From: Mugil cephalus
Taxonomy: Eukaryota; Chordata; Actinopteri; Mugiliformes; Mugilidae
Assembly (NCBI RefSeq): GCF_022458985.1
Contig: NC_061770.1
Location: 36,623,599-36,687,598 of the forward strand
Length of the DNA stretch: 64,000 nt
Direction: 5' to 3'
Within the stretch, counting starts at the first letter, position 1. Each line of letters begins with the position of its first letter. Positions 24,399-36,832 of this stretch are shown here, in pieces. The position numbers and the translations under genes were made by a program. The notes beneath the pieces were generated by a model. It worked only from the letters and a program-made list of their open reading frames with translations. It had not been told where the DNA came from and ran no database searches.

Positions 24399-25804
24399 CA
24401 GAGGAAGCTTTATGAGCATGTAGTGGGAAACAGTGAAACCTGTGGACCTGTAGTGACACTTTACGATTCCATGTGACACACTAAAGAGCTGGGACACCAC
24501 TAAACCTGGACAGCACTCTCCAACGTCCCACACGTGCCGAAGACATGAAACGAGAAGAACATCTCAACGTTCAAGCGTGGAGGCGATCTAATGGACTCGG
24601 CCGGTATTCTGGATCGTTCAGCACTTTTGATGCCCTCAGGTCGAAGCGCGAATCTCTGACTCTCTCTGCAAGAAAGGTAGCGATCCCAAGGAGACGTCCC
24701 AGTCCTCTGTTCAGGAATGGTTCCTGGAACCAGAGCGTATGGACACGAGAAGCAGTGAGGGACTCGTGAGAAACGACAGGAAACATTTACATTGGAGGTC
24801 ACAGGGGTCAAAGATATTGTTAAACATTGACTTTTTTCTTATCTGGCTTTTTTTTTTTTCCTTTTTTTTTTCAGAAAAGAGTATCTGCCCGACTTTATGT
24901 CCTCAAACATCAAATATGCATTATTGAACCGTCTTTGTTGACAGTTCTCGGTTAATTTCATGCGGGGGGTGGGGGTTAAAGTTAGACCTGTGCCTCATGT
25001 GCTGCACCGTCTATTGACCGGTGATGAAGCAGTGCTAATTCACATGCAGATCTCTGGAGTGTTAACGCCATTCGTGTCACATCTTGATTTCTGCGCCTAA
25101 TCGTCCGATCACCGTGTGCACCGCAAGCGCCCTACACCCACATTATCCCCACGCACCACCATCCACGTGGCGACGCAAATTGATCATTTTTATGCCGCGA
25201 ATGTTTACATTGTCATTTTTAATCTGACAAAACTGCGGCCACGGCGGTTTCTGGAAAAACCAGCCGAACAATGAATGGGAAGTCTCTGCGCGGCTTTTCT
25301 GGGACATTATTTACTTTTTGTTTTGTCCGAACGTTTCATAAACAGGGGATACGCTATTATTTGGGCAACAATGAAAGAAAACATTTTGCCTTAAGGGAGG
25401 AGCAGTTCGTGTTGTCATCATAGAAACAATGCGACTTTATTTTCAAAGTCATCAATAAAAAATCAAACGGCATCAGTTTTTAGAAACACCTACCGGATAA
25501 GTGCACAAGACATCCACAAAAGAGCTTCGTTTCCAATTAATGGGCAATAGACGGACCTATGGGCCAAACCGCGAGGACCCTGTGAGGGGCTATGCGGACA
25601 CCGCTATGGAGTTTCCCAGTGAGTTATGGGCATGCCTTCATGATTTTTTCTCCGTACACCGGCTATAGTAGTTGTCTATTTTCACGCTTTACGCAGCGGG
25701 GGGACTGCGAGATGGGTTGATGTTTAATCGCTCACCGTGGTGCGTAAAAAGGCGCGTCCTCGTTCTTGCGGGCTATCGCGTTATCACTATATCCTAGGGG
25801 AGGT

Positions 25805-25814
25805 AAATAAAAGG
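25805..25814 (+). promoter_or_regulatory. Possible TATA-like element of EPO
   Basis: AAATAAAAGG lies about 255 bp upstream of the proposed EPO start codon in a locally GC-richer region. Start-site data would be needed to accept it. Confidence 0.3.
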
Positions 25815-26068
25815 TTTTGCCAACGCACAGCAGTGATGCAAAGTCTAGTAGGTGATAGCTCTCGCCAGCAGCACAGAGCTTTTTTTTTTTCTCTCCTTCT
25901 TCTCCCACACGGAGCTACATGCCGGTTGGACTAGCGCTGGCTGACACCACGCTTGGTTACATGTTGGACTTGTTGGATTTGGCCGGTGCCTTTAACTCGA
26001 GTCGTGACGCCCGCGCATCGATTTAAGCCATTCACGATGTTTTTAAAAGATGCTGCACCTCTTTGCGA

Positions 26069-29000
26069 ATGTTGCAGAAAACGGGTAGAGGTAAGAGCGG
26101 AGATGACCTTCCTAGCCTGGTGCGTTAACTCTGTGTGTTTTACTGTGCGGATCGCAACGACGCTGCGCTGTACGCTCAGTGTTTTCTACCGCTGGTGATG
26201 ATGTACGGATGCAGCGTGCAAGTCTCTCCGTGGCCCGCTTGCACAGTCTAGCCTTTATGTGTGGGAGATTGGCTCCGGATTGTTTAATCCGCCTCTGGGA
26301 GTCTCCGCTGAGTGTCGACGCCGCTCGTCTTTAACGCTGCCCTCGGATTTGTGACATATGTGCTGATGCTGCATGCTACTATGTGTGAGTTTCTTGGCAA
26401 TAGATTGTGTAAATTCACTTCCAAGAACGCCGCCGTGCGTCGTGCTGTGCTGCAGAGTTGTACTACTTTCAGCAAGAGGGATTTCTGTGAAGTGATCGAC
26501 ATCTAACGAATTAATGACGACTAGAATAGAAAATAGTCTAAAAATAAAAATCACATTGACTGACGTAGTTGGTCTTAGAGCTCATTGACTGGGGCTAGGC
26601 ACTAAATCTGTTTGAGTTGCAGGTTTGGTTTGCACTGCAGCCGTTTTATTTCCTGTTTCTGTCACTGCAGATAAAACCGTCTCCCCCCCCCCCCCCCCCC
26701 TCCGGGGGAGATGCTGAGCACTGACAACCGTTTTGTTTTCTGTCCTGATTCCATGGGAATCAGATCTCAGCTCTGCTTCTCTAGCCGTGACACAGCAGAC
26801 TAGAAGCTTTTAAGGATGCCGAAAGCCGAATCTGCACGCTCATCACTTTCTCCGAGCATGTCAGCAGAAAAGAATAAAAAAAAGTGACCAAATTATCAGG
26901 GATTTCCACCAGAGCAGGACAGGAAATTATGTCACATCTATGTCATCTGACAGCCGCCTAAATAGAACCGTGCACTTCATCATGTGGAAGACCCGGTCAA
27001 AATAGAGCAGAGGTTGCAAAGCATTCAAATGCAACTATTCCATCCATGATATGTGCTTTTAATAGTACCTCCTTATCAGTCCCCTGTGCCATTTAACTTC
27101 GGCGCACATGAGCCCAGATGGTTAAACACCCCTGAGCTCTATTGATGCACTTGTTCGACACGAGCTCATTAAAATAGCACATGTCACCTCATGTGAGCAG
27201 CCCAGCCACCTTCCCAAAGCATCTGGCACATACCTGAAGCGGCGCTCGCTACTGGCCGAAAGCGCCGCCACTTGTGGACCACTGCTTCCAAGTTAAAATA
27301 GCAACATGGTTTTGGCCGCCGGCGCTGGCGGACAAGGAGGCTGACTTTCTCTCTCTGGCCACGGTCCTGGACCGCAAAATTCCACCACTGTGGTGAGAAA
27401 GCAGAGAGTTGGGAGCGAATGTGTGTATACACACTTTTTTAGATCGTTGCATTCTCACGTAGGCATTGGCGGAGGTGAAAAGGTCACTGATAAACCTCAA
27501 GCTGAGTCACACACTCATTGAGCAAATAGGAGCGTATGGAAACGGGGCCAGTAGTTTGTCCGTGGAGACTTTAATCAATGTATTTACATGCATGTAAAAA
27601 AAGTTCGGACACATACATTTAAACAAGCCTGGAGAAGAGTGCGTGCACAGGGGTTTAAATTTCGTGATTCATTTCGACAAATGTGCCACGTTCTTCAAAC
27701 GAACGCATCAGTGCCCGAGATAAGTGAAGCGGCCACTCGACAGACGACGAGATTAACGCGCTTAAATGCGTGTGCGTAATTCCTGTCAAATGTCACACAC
27801 CACACGGTGATGGATATCTGGCACATAGCAGTGCATGTGTCCATATTTGTACAGGGGTCAGGTATGCTGCAATACTGTTAGTAATGTGCACAGAGCTTTG
27901 AAGTGGCGGGACACCGCAGCGCTAGCTATGTACATAAAGAGTTTACCGAACGTTTCCGTGGAACATGGTGGCGATCTGAGTCAGATGAAGTCACAGGCCG
28001 ATTCCTACGTGTCTCCGTGACGTTGGCAATGCAGAAAAAGCGAGAGTCCGCGCCCTCTTAAGCCGATTATACCGTTGACCTTTCAAAGAACCGATGCTAA
28101 TGTACCACTAGTAATGATATTACAATTCTTGATGAGATTTCTCATTATCCCCGCAGTGGCAGGCCGAACCCGGAATATTAATCCACTTTCGGAGGCCGGG
28201 TCGATTTGTGCTAGTTATTTGAAGTCTGAGAACTTAATTTGACCCTTATCTGCCCCGTCTGCCTGGGTAGATCATCTGTATTTTCTGTCATGCTTCTGCG
28301 TCACACATCCAGGCCGCCGTGAAAGAGTGCATTCAGCATGTGGCACGGAGGAACACGGCTGAGTGCCCACATGACCCATGAAGAGTCAGATCCCTCTCAC
28401 TGCCAAGTGTATCCTTAGAGTTCAGACTGTGCCGTGCTTTAAGTCAATGTTGGAAATTTCAGTAATGCTCACAGAGGAAAGGTTAGAAGTAAAGTCTTAT
28501 TATTATTATTATTAATATTATTATATATTATACTCTTTTGTGCTAATGTTATGAATAGAGGTTAGTTAAGGTCAATTCTGCAATGTCCTGATATCTGCAG
28601 GTTTCTCTTCATAATGCAGGAAGTCACATGGTTCCGGTGACACATGCAAAACAAAAATATAATCATAATTAAAAAAAAAAAAATTCACTAGATCCTCTTT
28701 ATGCTGCTGAATCATGTTAGGAAAAAAAAGAAAAGAAAAAGATAATGGAAAATCCCAAATGTGTGCACAAATTCCGTTTTTAAAAAGTAATATTGCGTCA
28801 AACGTGACAAGACTCGTACCACATGTGAGTGAGGCCCAGTGGAAAGTCGTCACACGTGGTTCAAAAGTAATGTGAGACAAACAAGCGTAAAATTTGAAAA
28901 CCATATGCCGTTACCACTGGGATTTGCATTTTAACGCAGATAATGCGACTGGGGTCATGAGGAGAAGAAGGTGCTGGGTAGACATCACAAAGAAAACATT

Positions 29001-30102
29001 TGTTCACATGGGGTTTTATATCCATTTAATATGTCATGACAAATGATAAATACATGACTTCTTGATTTTTTTGTCTTTTTTTAAAAAAAAATAGAAATGC
29101 TGTTTTTCTTAGTTATTCTTTTCTGTTTTTTATTTTGTTTTTTTTTTCTGAGTACCTGTAGGAACTCGCCCCTAAATGGTTGGTTTGATTTGTTTGAAGT
29201 AAGGTCATTCTTACCCATCGTCAGTATATCGTTTTGTTGGATAGTTTTCTGTTTTTTACGCTTTTATTTTTACGCTTATTTAAGTGTTTTGTTGTGTACC
29301 AATGAGCAAAGAGACAAAATGGGTGGGTAAGCCCCCAGTTTGAAGAAGCAGAGAGGAACAGCACTATGAAAGTCAAGCCAAACATATAAGTAAATACAAA
29401 ACAGCAGGAAATTCAAGCTGATGTGTCAATCAGCTCCAGATCTATCACTGCCTCCATTCATTAGTTTGATCGGAATCAACATGTGAAAACACCACAGATA
29501 AACCATATAGGCTTCTGTATGTGGCTCGCTGCTCGAAACATACCAGATACTGAAAGACAACTAGCTTCAGTGCTATGTGCCACAGGAGGGCAAGTTAAAT
29601 GTCAGCGAAGCCATAAAATACTCTCAACAGTTATAGCTCTGTACAGTAAACCTCTCTGCAACGTATGTGTTATCGCATTGAACAAGAGTATGTGTGGATG
29701 AAGTAAAAAAAAAAAAATAAAATATTGAGAACAATATTCTGAGGACACAGGCTAGTAGTTAAAACAAGAGTCAACACCAGAAAGGTGCAGAAAGGTGTGA
29801 GGTACGTTGCTCCCTTATATCCGATTATGTCTTTTCACTGGCCTTTAAACAGTCGTCTTTGTTGTGTTTCTTGTGTCTGTGATGGCAGGACTGCTTGCCT
29901 TGCTGTTGATAGTGTTGGAGTGGACCAGGCCAGGCTTGCCATCCCCGCTGAGGCCAATCTGTGACCTGAGGGTCCTGAACCATTTCATAAAGGAAGCACG
30001 AGACGCAGAAGTCGCTATGGTGAGCGGAAAATGTATGCATGCGCTAAGACCTAAGAGCAGGTTACTGCCCAGACAGCGTAGCCCTGAAAGCACCGCACAA
30101 CG

Positions 30103-30145
<43 letters not shown>

Positions 30146-31777
30146 ACACAGGCACAGGCTAAAAGTACTCTAAAGAGGGCCATTATTAATCTGTTTTTGC
30201 AGACGTCGTGTAGAGAAGGATGTGGACTCTCAGAGTCTGTCACCGTTCCCCAAACTACAGTCGACTTTGATGTCTGGGAGAAGAAAAATGTAAGTAACCA
30301 CTGGAAATATTGGAATGTTGCATAGCTGGTAACAGACGTGTGTTTCCTATCAAGAATAAAACAAGTCTTCCTTTTTACTTTTAACTGCCAACATCTTACA
30401 ATCAAAGTTTTTACGTATTACTAGAGGTCATTTTCAGTGCCTTAAATCTTTTGTCGGGACCCGTAGCTCCTGTTAATTTCTAATGAGAGAGCTGATTGCT
30501 CCACTTCCTCTGTTCCTTATCGGCCCCCCCTAATGAGACTGTTCAACTCTTGCCCTCTGTTTATTTTTTGGCAAGGCACTAGAGCAAGCCTGGGAAGTGC
30601 AGACTGGCTTGTGGCTTTTACAACAAGCCCTCAACTTGCTGCGGACTTCAGTCACCAACACCGCGCTGCACAGCCCCATAGACAACACAGTCAGAAACCT
30701 GCTCAGCATCAACGCTGTGCTGCGTAGCCTCAACATCCAGGTGAGTTGAAGCGAGCTCTAAACCTTGAACCCTTTTGAAGGAAAGAACTGGTCTGGTATT
30801 CAACTGTTATTAAACACTGATCAGACATAATATTAAGACCACCTTCCTAATATCGTGCCTCCAAAACAGTAGTGAGTCGTCAGCGAATGGACACAGCCCT
30901 TCTGATCAGTTTAGGATCTAGTGAATTCGGAGGCCAGGTCAACACCTTGTGCTGTTTTTTTGTGCGTCGGTGTCCGGTCTGGTCTAGGTGGGGGCTACAT
31001 GTTTAAAATACATGCACACAAACGAATGTCAGGTCCAAAAGTTTTCCAGCAGAACGCTGGATAGTCTCAAGATGGTCGACGTCATTTACTTCCCCTGCCA
31101 GCGGTTTTAATGTTGTGGCTGATCGTGTAGTTATTGCTGCTCTCCATATACTTGTCTGACTCTGATGGGGATTTGGGTGGATGGTGATGGTCCATTTCTG
31201 TTCAGGAAGTGCGTCACGAAGATATTTTTTTCTCCAACTTTGAGAACAAAAATGGCAGATGATTTATTTTTATCTCATATTTTGGAGTTTGCTGGATCGG
31301 CTACAGTCTCACCAGTCTCTCTAAATTTATTATAAAGTGTGTCAAAAAGTGAAAGCCAGTGTAACTAAGCCAATGTTTTACTTGACTCGAGTTGGATTTC
31401 TTGTACTGAAACAAAGGTACTTTCTTTTCAAACTTAGAGATCAAGTCATGGGACAATACAGGCTTTCTCTTTCAACGCTCTGGGCACCGAAGCTGCTGCT
31501 CAAGCTTCTTCTTGAATTGGTTACGTTGTGACAACACAACCTTTGTAATGACTTCGATTCCAAGCTGAGGCCCAGTGTGCAGACAATATAAATGTGTACA
31601 GCGTTTCTTTATAATCTCTTTCAGGAATATACCCCACCGGCAAGTCCAGCGGGGCTCGAAGGAACGTGGAGAGTGTCCACAGCAACGGATTTGCTCCAAG
31701 TCCACGTCAACTTCCTGCGAGGCAAAGTGCGCCTCCTCCTTTTGGATGCACAGGCTTGTCAGCAAGACGTCAGCTGA
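26069..31777 (+). CDS. epo: Erythropoietin
   Basis: Five coding exons: 26069-26090 (proposed), 29889-30019, 30203-30289, 30576-30740 and 31625-31777, together 185 residues. EPO is the secreted four-helix cytokine that drives red-cell formation through EPOR. Exon 2 gives the signal core GLLALLLIVLEWT and the mature start SPLRPICDLRVLNHF; exon 3 (87 bp, the same length as in human) gives TSCREGCGLSESVTVPQT; exon 4 gives VRNLLSINAVLRSLNIQ; exon 5 gives VHVNFLRGKVRLLL and the terminal QACQQDVS. The four cysteines of both EPO disulfides are present. Every intron phase matches human EPO (1,0,0,0). The first exon is inferred: ATG plus six codons and one base, then GTAAGA, phase 1, completing GRGLLALLL; an in-frame ATG at 29,882 is the alternative. 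No N-X-S/T site is seen. It converges on POP7 as in the human 7q22 block. Confidence 0.93.
26683..26700. repeat. Poly(C) run in EPO intron 1
   Basis: Eighteen C in a row followed by TCCGGGGGAG. Its length is likely unreliable in sequencing. Confidence 0.9.
28498..28530. repeat. (TTA)n-type microsatellite in EPO intron 1
   Basis: Tandem ATT units with slight interruptions. Confidence 0.8.
30104..30146. repeat. (TA)n(TG)n microsatellite in EPO intron 2
   Basis: About 14 TA units followed by TG units, 60 bp before exon 3. Confidence 0.9.
30815..31128 (+). mobile_element. Inverted-repeat MITE in EPO intron 4
   Basis: It starts CACTGATCAGACATAATATT and ends AATGTTGTGGCTGATCGTGT, which are inverted copies of each other. 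Internal blocks match, in reverse, the element at 23.9-24.3 kb. The family is a widespread fish Tc1/mariner-like group; the piece is too short to be autonomous. Confidence 0.65.
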
Positions 31778-34148
31778 TCAGCTCACGGCCCCGACTCGAG
31801 GCGAAGGTAATTTGTGTTTCCAAAGGCAAGAGGAGAGAAGTTGACACTGTTAACCTGCACGCTGGCTGCTGGAAGCAGTGCAGAAAGAGAAAAGACACGG
31901 CAATCCTCACAGTCTGGGAGGAGGCTGAAAAAGGAGAGGACAGTCCCAACAAGGCTTTGGATGGACAGGAGATGAATGCACCTTGGACTCACGGACACGA
32001 CGAACACACACTGACCAAAACAATGCCTTTGGGAAGCACTGCTCCAATAGCTGTTCTACTGGCACTCTCTTGCACTTTGTGTGTGGATGTATTTTTTGTG
32101 TGGGTGAGTTAGGACTCAAACGTTTCAATGTACATTTAATGTGTATGTGTGTGTGTGTGTGTGTGTCTGTTTGCAGTCAGTTTGACCCCCTACACTCTCC
32201 CCTCTCTCCGGAGGGAATTGTGAAGTGAAACACCCAGAAAATATTGATTGCACCTGGAAAGTGGAGGAGCGCGAGGTTGCGACAGAGCATCCGTTTCCAG
32301 TCTCTGCAAAGAGCCAAAAATGAACGAGGCCTCACCCCACAACAAGCCTGTCACGTCTTCAACTACGCCTCACAAAAACATTAGTCTCTTCTCTTGGATT
32401 TTTTTTTTTTTTTGCATTGAATATTTTAATATTTTTTTAAGTTGTGTAATTACTATTTATACAGATTTTCTACTTTTAAGCTCCAGTCTTAGTGTTAGTG
32501 TCAGGTCTTTAAGATTTTAGTCGGGCTTTCTATGTCATGTCCTCTTGTGTAACACTGAAGGCATTTGCAAAGATGCAACTGCAACGACACGCTGCTCTTC
32601 CTTTTTATTTTATTTTCATTTTATATAGATTATTCACACCGCACGTTCTTTCCATAGAGCAGAACAAAGACTCACAAAGTTGATGCCGAGGTCCAGTTAC
32701 AGTGAGCGGGGGGGAGTAAAGAGGTCAGTGAGGAGAGTTACATGTGAACTGTGAAGCTGTTTTGTCAATATTATCTGTGTTTTTGTTTCTGCCTCACCAA
32801 CACTCTACCGGCCTCTTCACACTGATAACCAGACGGTCTGGAAAATCTTACAATTAACATCCTGTGGCGCTGTAAATTGCTAAGTTTTCCAGAACCTGAC
32901 GTTAGCACGGTCTCCTCCCTCCCGTTAATGTTCGTCATCGAACGGCAAGCGGGCAATCAGTTCGTCCTGGGAACCCGAGGGTTTCTATAAATTGGATGCT
33001 CAGCTATTTCAGACTAGTTAAGTGTTCTTCCTTGTTGTTTCCGCATTTTTATATCTTGTTGTGCGAGTGCAAGATGTTTTTAAGGATGTTTGTACGTTTT
33101 CTTTTCCTGTTTGTGTCGTTTTGTCCCGTCGCTGTATAATTCACTATTTAAATACAAAATATTGTTCTTGGATAAAGAGAGGATAGATGGAAACACAACA
33201 AGGGGAAGTCTTGTCAATTTCATTCATTCTTTCTCAGGTCAAGCAAACTCCTTCAGTCCAGACACCGAGTACAAGCTATAATCAAAGACCTACATGGTTT
33301 TCATCCCATTCAGTTTCTCTTGAAGTTAAAGAAAAGGTGAAAGTTAAAGATAGTCAAGTTCCAGGAAGTTTTATTTGTCTCCACAAATCAAATACATCGT
33401 CTTCTATTCCATCCATTTAGAAATAAATAAACACCGAGGTATATTCAACCATATAAAAACAAATATTTTTATTTTTTCTTCAAACCTCTCCAACCCTCAG
33501 TCGAACACATGTTTTAAACTATTTGAAAACACATGCCGTGACACGGTGCCACACAAATTAGGCCGCTGAGGGATCACATCCTGGGACGCTTGTTGTAGAC
33601 GACCACTGACATCTAGTGGACGTTTACTAGAACAACATCTGCCTCAAACACAAACTTAAATTTTTTTTTTTCCCGTTTGCATCTTTAAAACACTACACAT
33701 TAACAGACTATAAAATTAAATACACTTATATGTGTACATTTGGCACGGCCATGTTTACATGTAGTATCTTACACAGAAGTTTCACCTGACAAAAAAAACA
33801 CTGTTTCTTCAAGACATGCAAACAGAAAGGGAAGTTTTTATGAGGCGTTTATATCGCTTACAGTACATGGAGGTCACGGAGACACTCGCAATGAACAGCG
33901 CAAACACATTTCTCATTGCGTGGATGTTGTTGCACGCGGCTAATAGACGTCTTGATGTGTCGGTTCAGCGTCTCTGCTCCTCCATTTACTGCAGGTAATA
34001 CAATGCCTAATAATAAGAAGCTTATCTTATATAGAAGAGTCCACGCTATGCTCTTAAAACACAGGCTGCAACACGTGATGATAGTCGCAGGATTCGACTG
34101 AAGCCATGAGAGAATTCATCTGCAGTCAGACAACATCTCTGTTTTCGG
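31778..34148. other. 3' regions of EPO (+) and POP7 (-)
   Basis: The EPO 3' UTR should begin here; a (GT)n tract lies at 32,138-32,167. The sequence TTTATT at 33,370-33,375 would be an AATAAA poly(A) signal for POP7 on the minus strand. No other gene was recognised. Confidence 0.45.
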
Positions 34149-34607
34149 TCACTGGGGGTCGGGGTAGAAAACCTTGATGTGAATGGCCGAGTTGTTACGC
34201 GTGCGCGTCATGGGCTCCGCGGCCTCGTCCGGATCGTCCGGCTCCAGGTCGTCCACGAGCTCCACCGTCGACGTGTTGGCCGCCAGCTGCAGCGCCCCCT
34301 GGCTGCTGGCTTGCAGCTGGAGGGCGATGTTGATGGCCCTGTTGATGGCCAGGCCCAAGCCGTGGACGCAGATCTCCCTGTGCGCGCCGCCCTCGAGAAG
34401 CTTCTGACAGCGCGCCAGCTGAGCCCGGAAGTCGGTCTTCATGTTGACGTACACGTCGTTCCGTCTCTTCGGGAGCTTCCGGGGGAGGCGCTTCCTCAGA
34501 GTGTACTCCACCGGGTCCATCTCCACGGCCGGGACGCTCGAGTCGGCGTGCGCCGGGGGGGCCGCCTGAGGGACGGACGACATGCCGGGGTTGCGTGGCT
34601 CCGTCAT
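34149..34607 (-). CDS. pop7: POP7, ribonuclease P/MRP protein subunit p20
   Basis: One coding exon of 152 residues. POP7 (Rpp20) is an Alba-fold subunit that pairs with Rpp25 and binds the RNA of RNase P and RNase MRP, acting in tRNA and rRNA processing in the nucleus. Recognisable blocks are YTLRKRLPRKLPKRRNDVYV (residues ~36-55), FRAQLARCQKLL, HGLGLAINRAINIALQLQ and the end RNNSAIHIKVFYPD, the usual Alba-type C-terminal strand. The upstream in-frame ATG (34,640) lies beyond a splice acceptor (CGCATACAG at 34,612), so the ATG at 34,607 is used, four bases into the exon. A non-coding first exon lies at 35,811-35,950. It is adjacent to and convergent with EPO, as at human 7q22. Confidence 0.96.
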   Translation of the reverse strand: MTEPRNPGMSSVPQAAPPAHADSSVPAVEMDPVEYTLRKRLPRKLPKRRNDVYVNMKTDFRAQLARCQKLLEGGAHREICVHGLGLAINRAINIALQLQASSQGALQLAANTSTVELVDDLEPDDPDEAAEPMTRTRNNSAIHIKVFYPDPQ

Positions 34608-35372
34608 GTTTCTGTATGCGAATGGAGACACACCGTTCAAGTCAGAGGGGTTACCGAGACCTTTCGCCGAATGCTTTAAGCTTCAAGGTGGCCCGTTTTA
34701 GAAGCGCTACATTATTTTAAGGAACTCAAATGTCAGATATAAGTAGATTTATTTGAGCTTTTATTTATTTCGCCACACTCCCAGTGTGTTTGACTTGGCT
34801 CAGACAACTTCTTACAAGAAGTCGCCAGCCATTAAGGCCGTAAATAAATGTTGTTTATTCATGGCCACGCTTTGAGGTCAAAGCAGGACTCGTTTTACTG
34901 TAGCTATAGATAGTTTTGAAACCCATTTCCACTTTTTGCCTTCACAGTTGATCTTGGATTGACTTTTTGTTTGAGAGTGTGTTCATCTCATTGACACGGA
35001 CCACGTCTCCTCCCTGAGTCCATGGCGACTGCGTGGCCCCGTGGTGTTTACACGTGTACAATTTATTTGTACAGATAAGCGTGGTAGCTTCAGGCATTCG
35101 TGAATATGGATGAAGAACCTTTTTATTTTCCCCCAATAATGCCAAGCAAAGAGGCACCGGGCTTGAAGTTAGGCTTTAACTCTCTGACTTCCACACGAAG
35201 AAATACGATTAACCACAATTAAATATCATTCATTTTTAATCTATATTAATAGCGCACACTGCAAATTGAGTATTTTGACACACAATTAAAATGTTAACAC
35301 GATTGCACAGGTTCATACAATATAAATACTGAAGCTCTATGATGTATATTTTTGTGCATCTGGCCATAAGCG

Positions 35373-35402
<30 letters not shown>
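35373..35402. repeat. (AT)n microsatellite in POP7 intron 1
   Basis: About 15 AT units; a shorter one lies at 35,584-35,600. Confidence 0.9.
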
Positions 35403-35406
<4 letters not shown>

Positions 35407-35810
35407 CAAATTTAACAAAAATATAAGATCAAAACGAATAAGAGTACGTATTAACACCACAACGCACAGCTAATATTAATTAAGTCATTAACCTTGTTTG
35501 TTGCTCGTTAACTAGCCTCAGTTTCATCTTAAATAAATACGAGTAATAAGCCTCCCATCTTCCATGTCAAATGAAATGTTTGCTATATATATATATATAC
35601 ACATACACACAACCACACACATAAAATACCTTTAATCCTCTGGTTGTGTTCACTAACAGGCTAAACGCTACGAAGCGGTGCAGTGGGGTAAAGATGCTAC
35701 GATGCTACATGGAGTCTTTCTACGTACACACACAGATGTTTATCTACATCGCATTTCATTCCCACCGTGGATAAACAAAAAAAAAACAAAACAAAAAAAA
35801 AAGAACTTAC

Positions 35811-35955
35811 CCTCACAATTTAGTCCCAAGTTACAACATTTCTCTTGGTCGTCGCTGGTGACAGGACCGCATGTTTTTCCTCCTCCGCTGCCGTCTCGGT
35901 CTGTAGCGGCTAGCTCGAGCTAGCTTTAGCTCCTCTAACCCGGAAGTACATTTCG
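35811..35955 (-). promoter_or_regulatory. pop7: POP7 5' UTR exon and TATA-less promoter
   Basis: On the minus strand GTGAGG|GTAAGT is a strong donor ending at 35,811. It pairs with the acceptor at 34,612. Just upstream on the minus strand is ACTTCCGGGTT (plus strand 35,937-35,948), an ETS-type site typical of housekeeping promoters; no TATA box is seen. A perfect 16-bp palindrome, GCTAGCTCGAGCTAGC, lies at 35,909-35,924 in the exon. Confidence 0.65.
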
Positions 35956-36334
35956 GTGACACCGCCTGAGCCGGCAATTATTTCATTCCGACACCCTCCC
36001 GTTCAAACTCCGTTTGTGCAAAGTAAAAAAATAAACAGATACAATATAAAATATGATAACAATAATAAAAACACGGGCTTATCTTTAAAGCAGGAAATAG
36101 GAATTTGAATAAGCATCATATTTGCCCAACCAGCATCTGTGGTGACGCTATCTGAAGACGGGACAGAAATGAATATATATATATAAATAATAATAATAAT
36201 AATAACTTGTATTCACATGTATTATTTTATTTTGAGAAACTTATCTTATTGGCTTGTGAAGAGAATTCTGGCGCTTCTCCCCCTTAATTTTCTCCGTCAT
36301 GCTTCACCTGTGTGTCTTGGACTTCAGGTACAGT

Positions 36335-36500
36335 GATCAATAACGACTGCGTAACGATTTGTTTTAACAACGATTCGATTTGATCCACGATTCGTGGTTG
36401 CCGATACGATTCGAAACGATTCAGTGACTTGAAATCGATTCCGTAACTTTTTAGCCAAAAAAAAAAAAAAAAAAAAAGGCCGCATATTACACGCTGACTC
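36335..36500. repeat. Dispersed repeat with ACGATTCGAT blocks
   Basis: Repeated ACGATT/CGATTCGA motifs, then a 20-base A run, then GCCGCATATTACACGCTGA, which matches the repeat at 793-818. Confidence 0.45.
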
Positions 36501-36714
36501 TGTCAGGTTCTCCACAATTGGCCGAGATCCTCTTCAGTCCTCAGGTGAAATCCAGACGCACGCTGCAGTAGAGAAGCTTACAGTGCACTTCACTCCCATC
36601 AGTCAACTACTGAGGCCAAAATGTTTTGGTGATTCAATGTCCCTACTACATTTATCTATGTTTAAATTCCATACCAAAATCCTGAAAAACAAACAAACAA
36701 AAAAACAATGACCT

Positions 36715-36832
36715 GAAAACCAGTGAGACTGAAACAAAGGACATCATAAAAAGATAGACAAGTTTTGTTATAATGCCAAATATTATTTTCAATGCCAAAG
36801 ATTAAAGTCAGTGTTCTGGCCTCATATACCCC
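36715..36832. repeat. Repeat unit shared with 61,675-61,790
   Basis: Shares CCAGTGAGA, CATAAAAAGAT, TGCCAAATATT and AAGATTAAAGTCAG with 61,675-61,790 in the same order and strand. Its 25-base end AAAGATTAAAGTCAGTGTTC also appears inside the repeat at 37,326-37,350. Confidence 0.6.

Noticed and set aside
31666-32112. 148-codon plus-strand frame overlapping EPO exon 5
   Set aside because: Out of frame with EPO, which has full family support in the other frame.
34179-34679. Long plus-strand frame opposite POP7
   Set aside because: Shadow of the GC-rich POP7 coding exon on the other strand.
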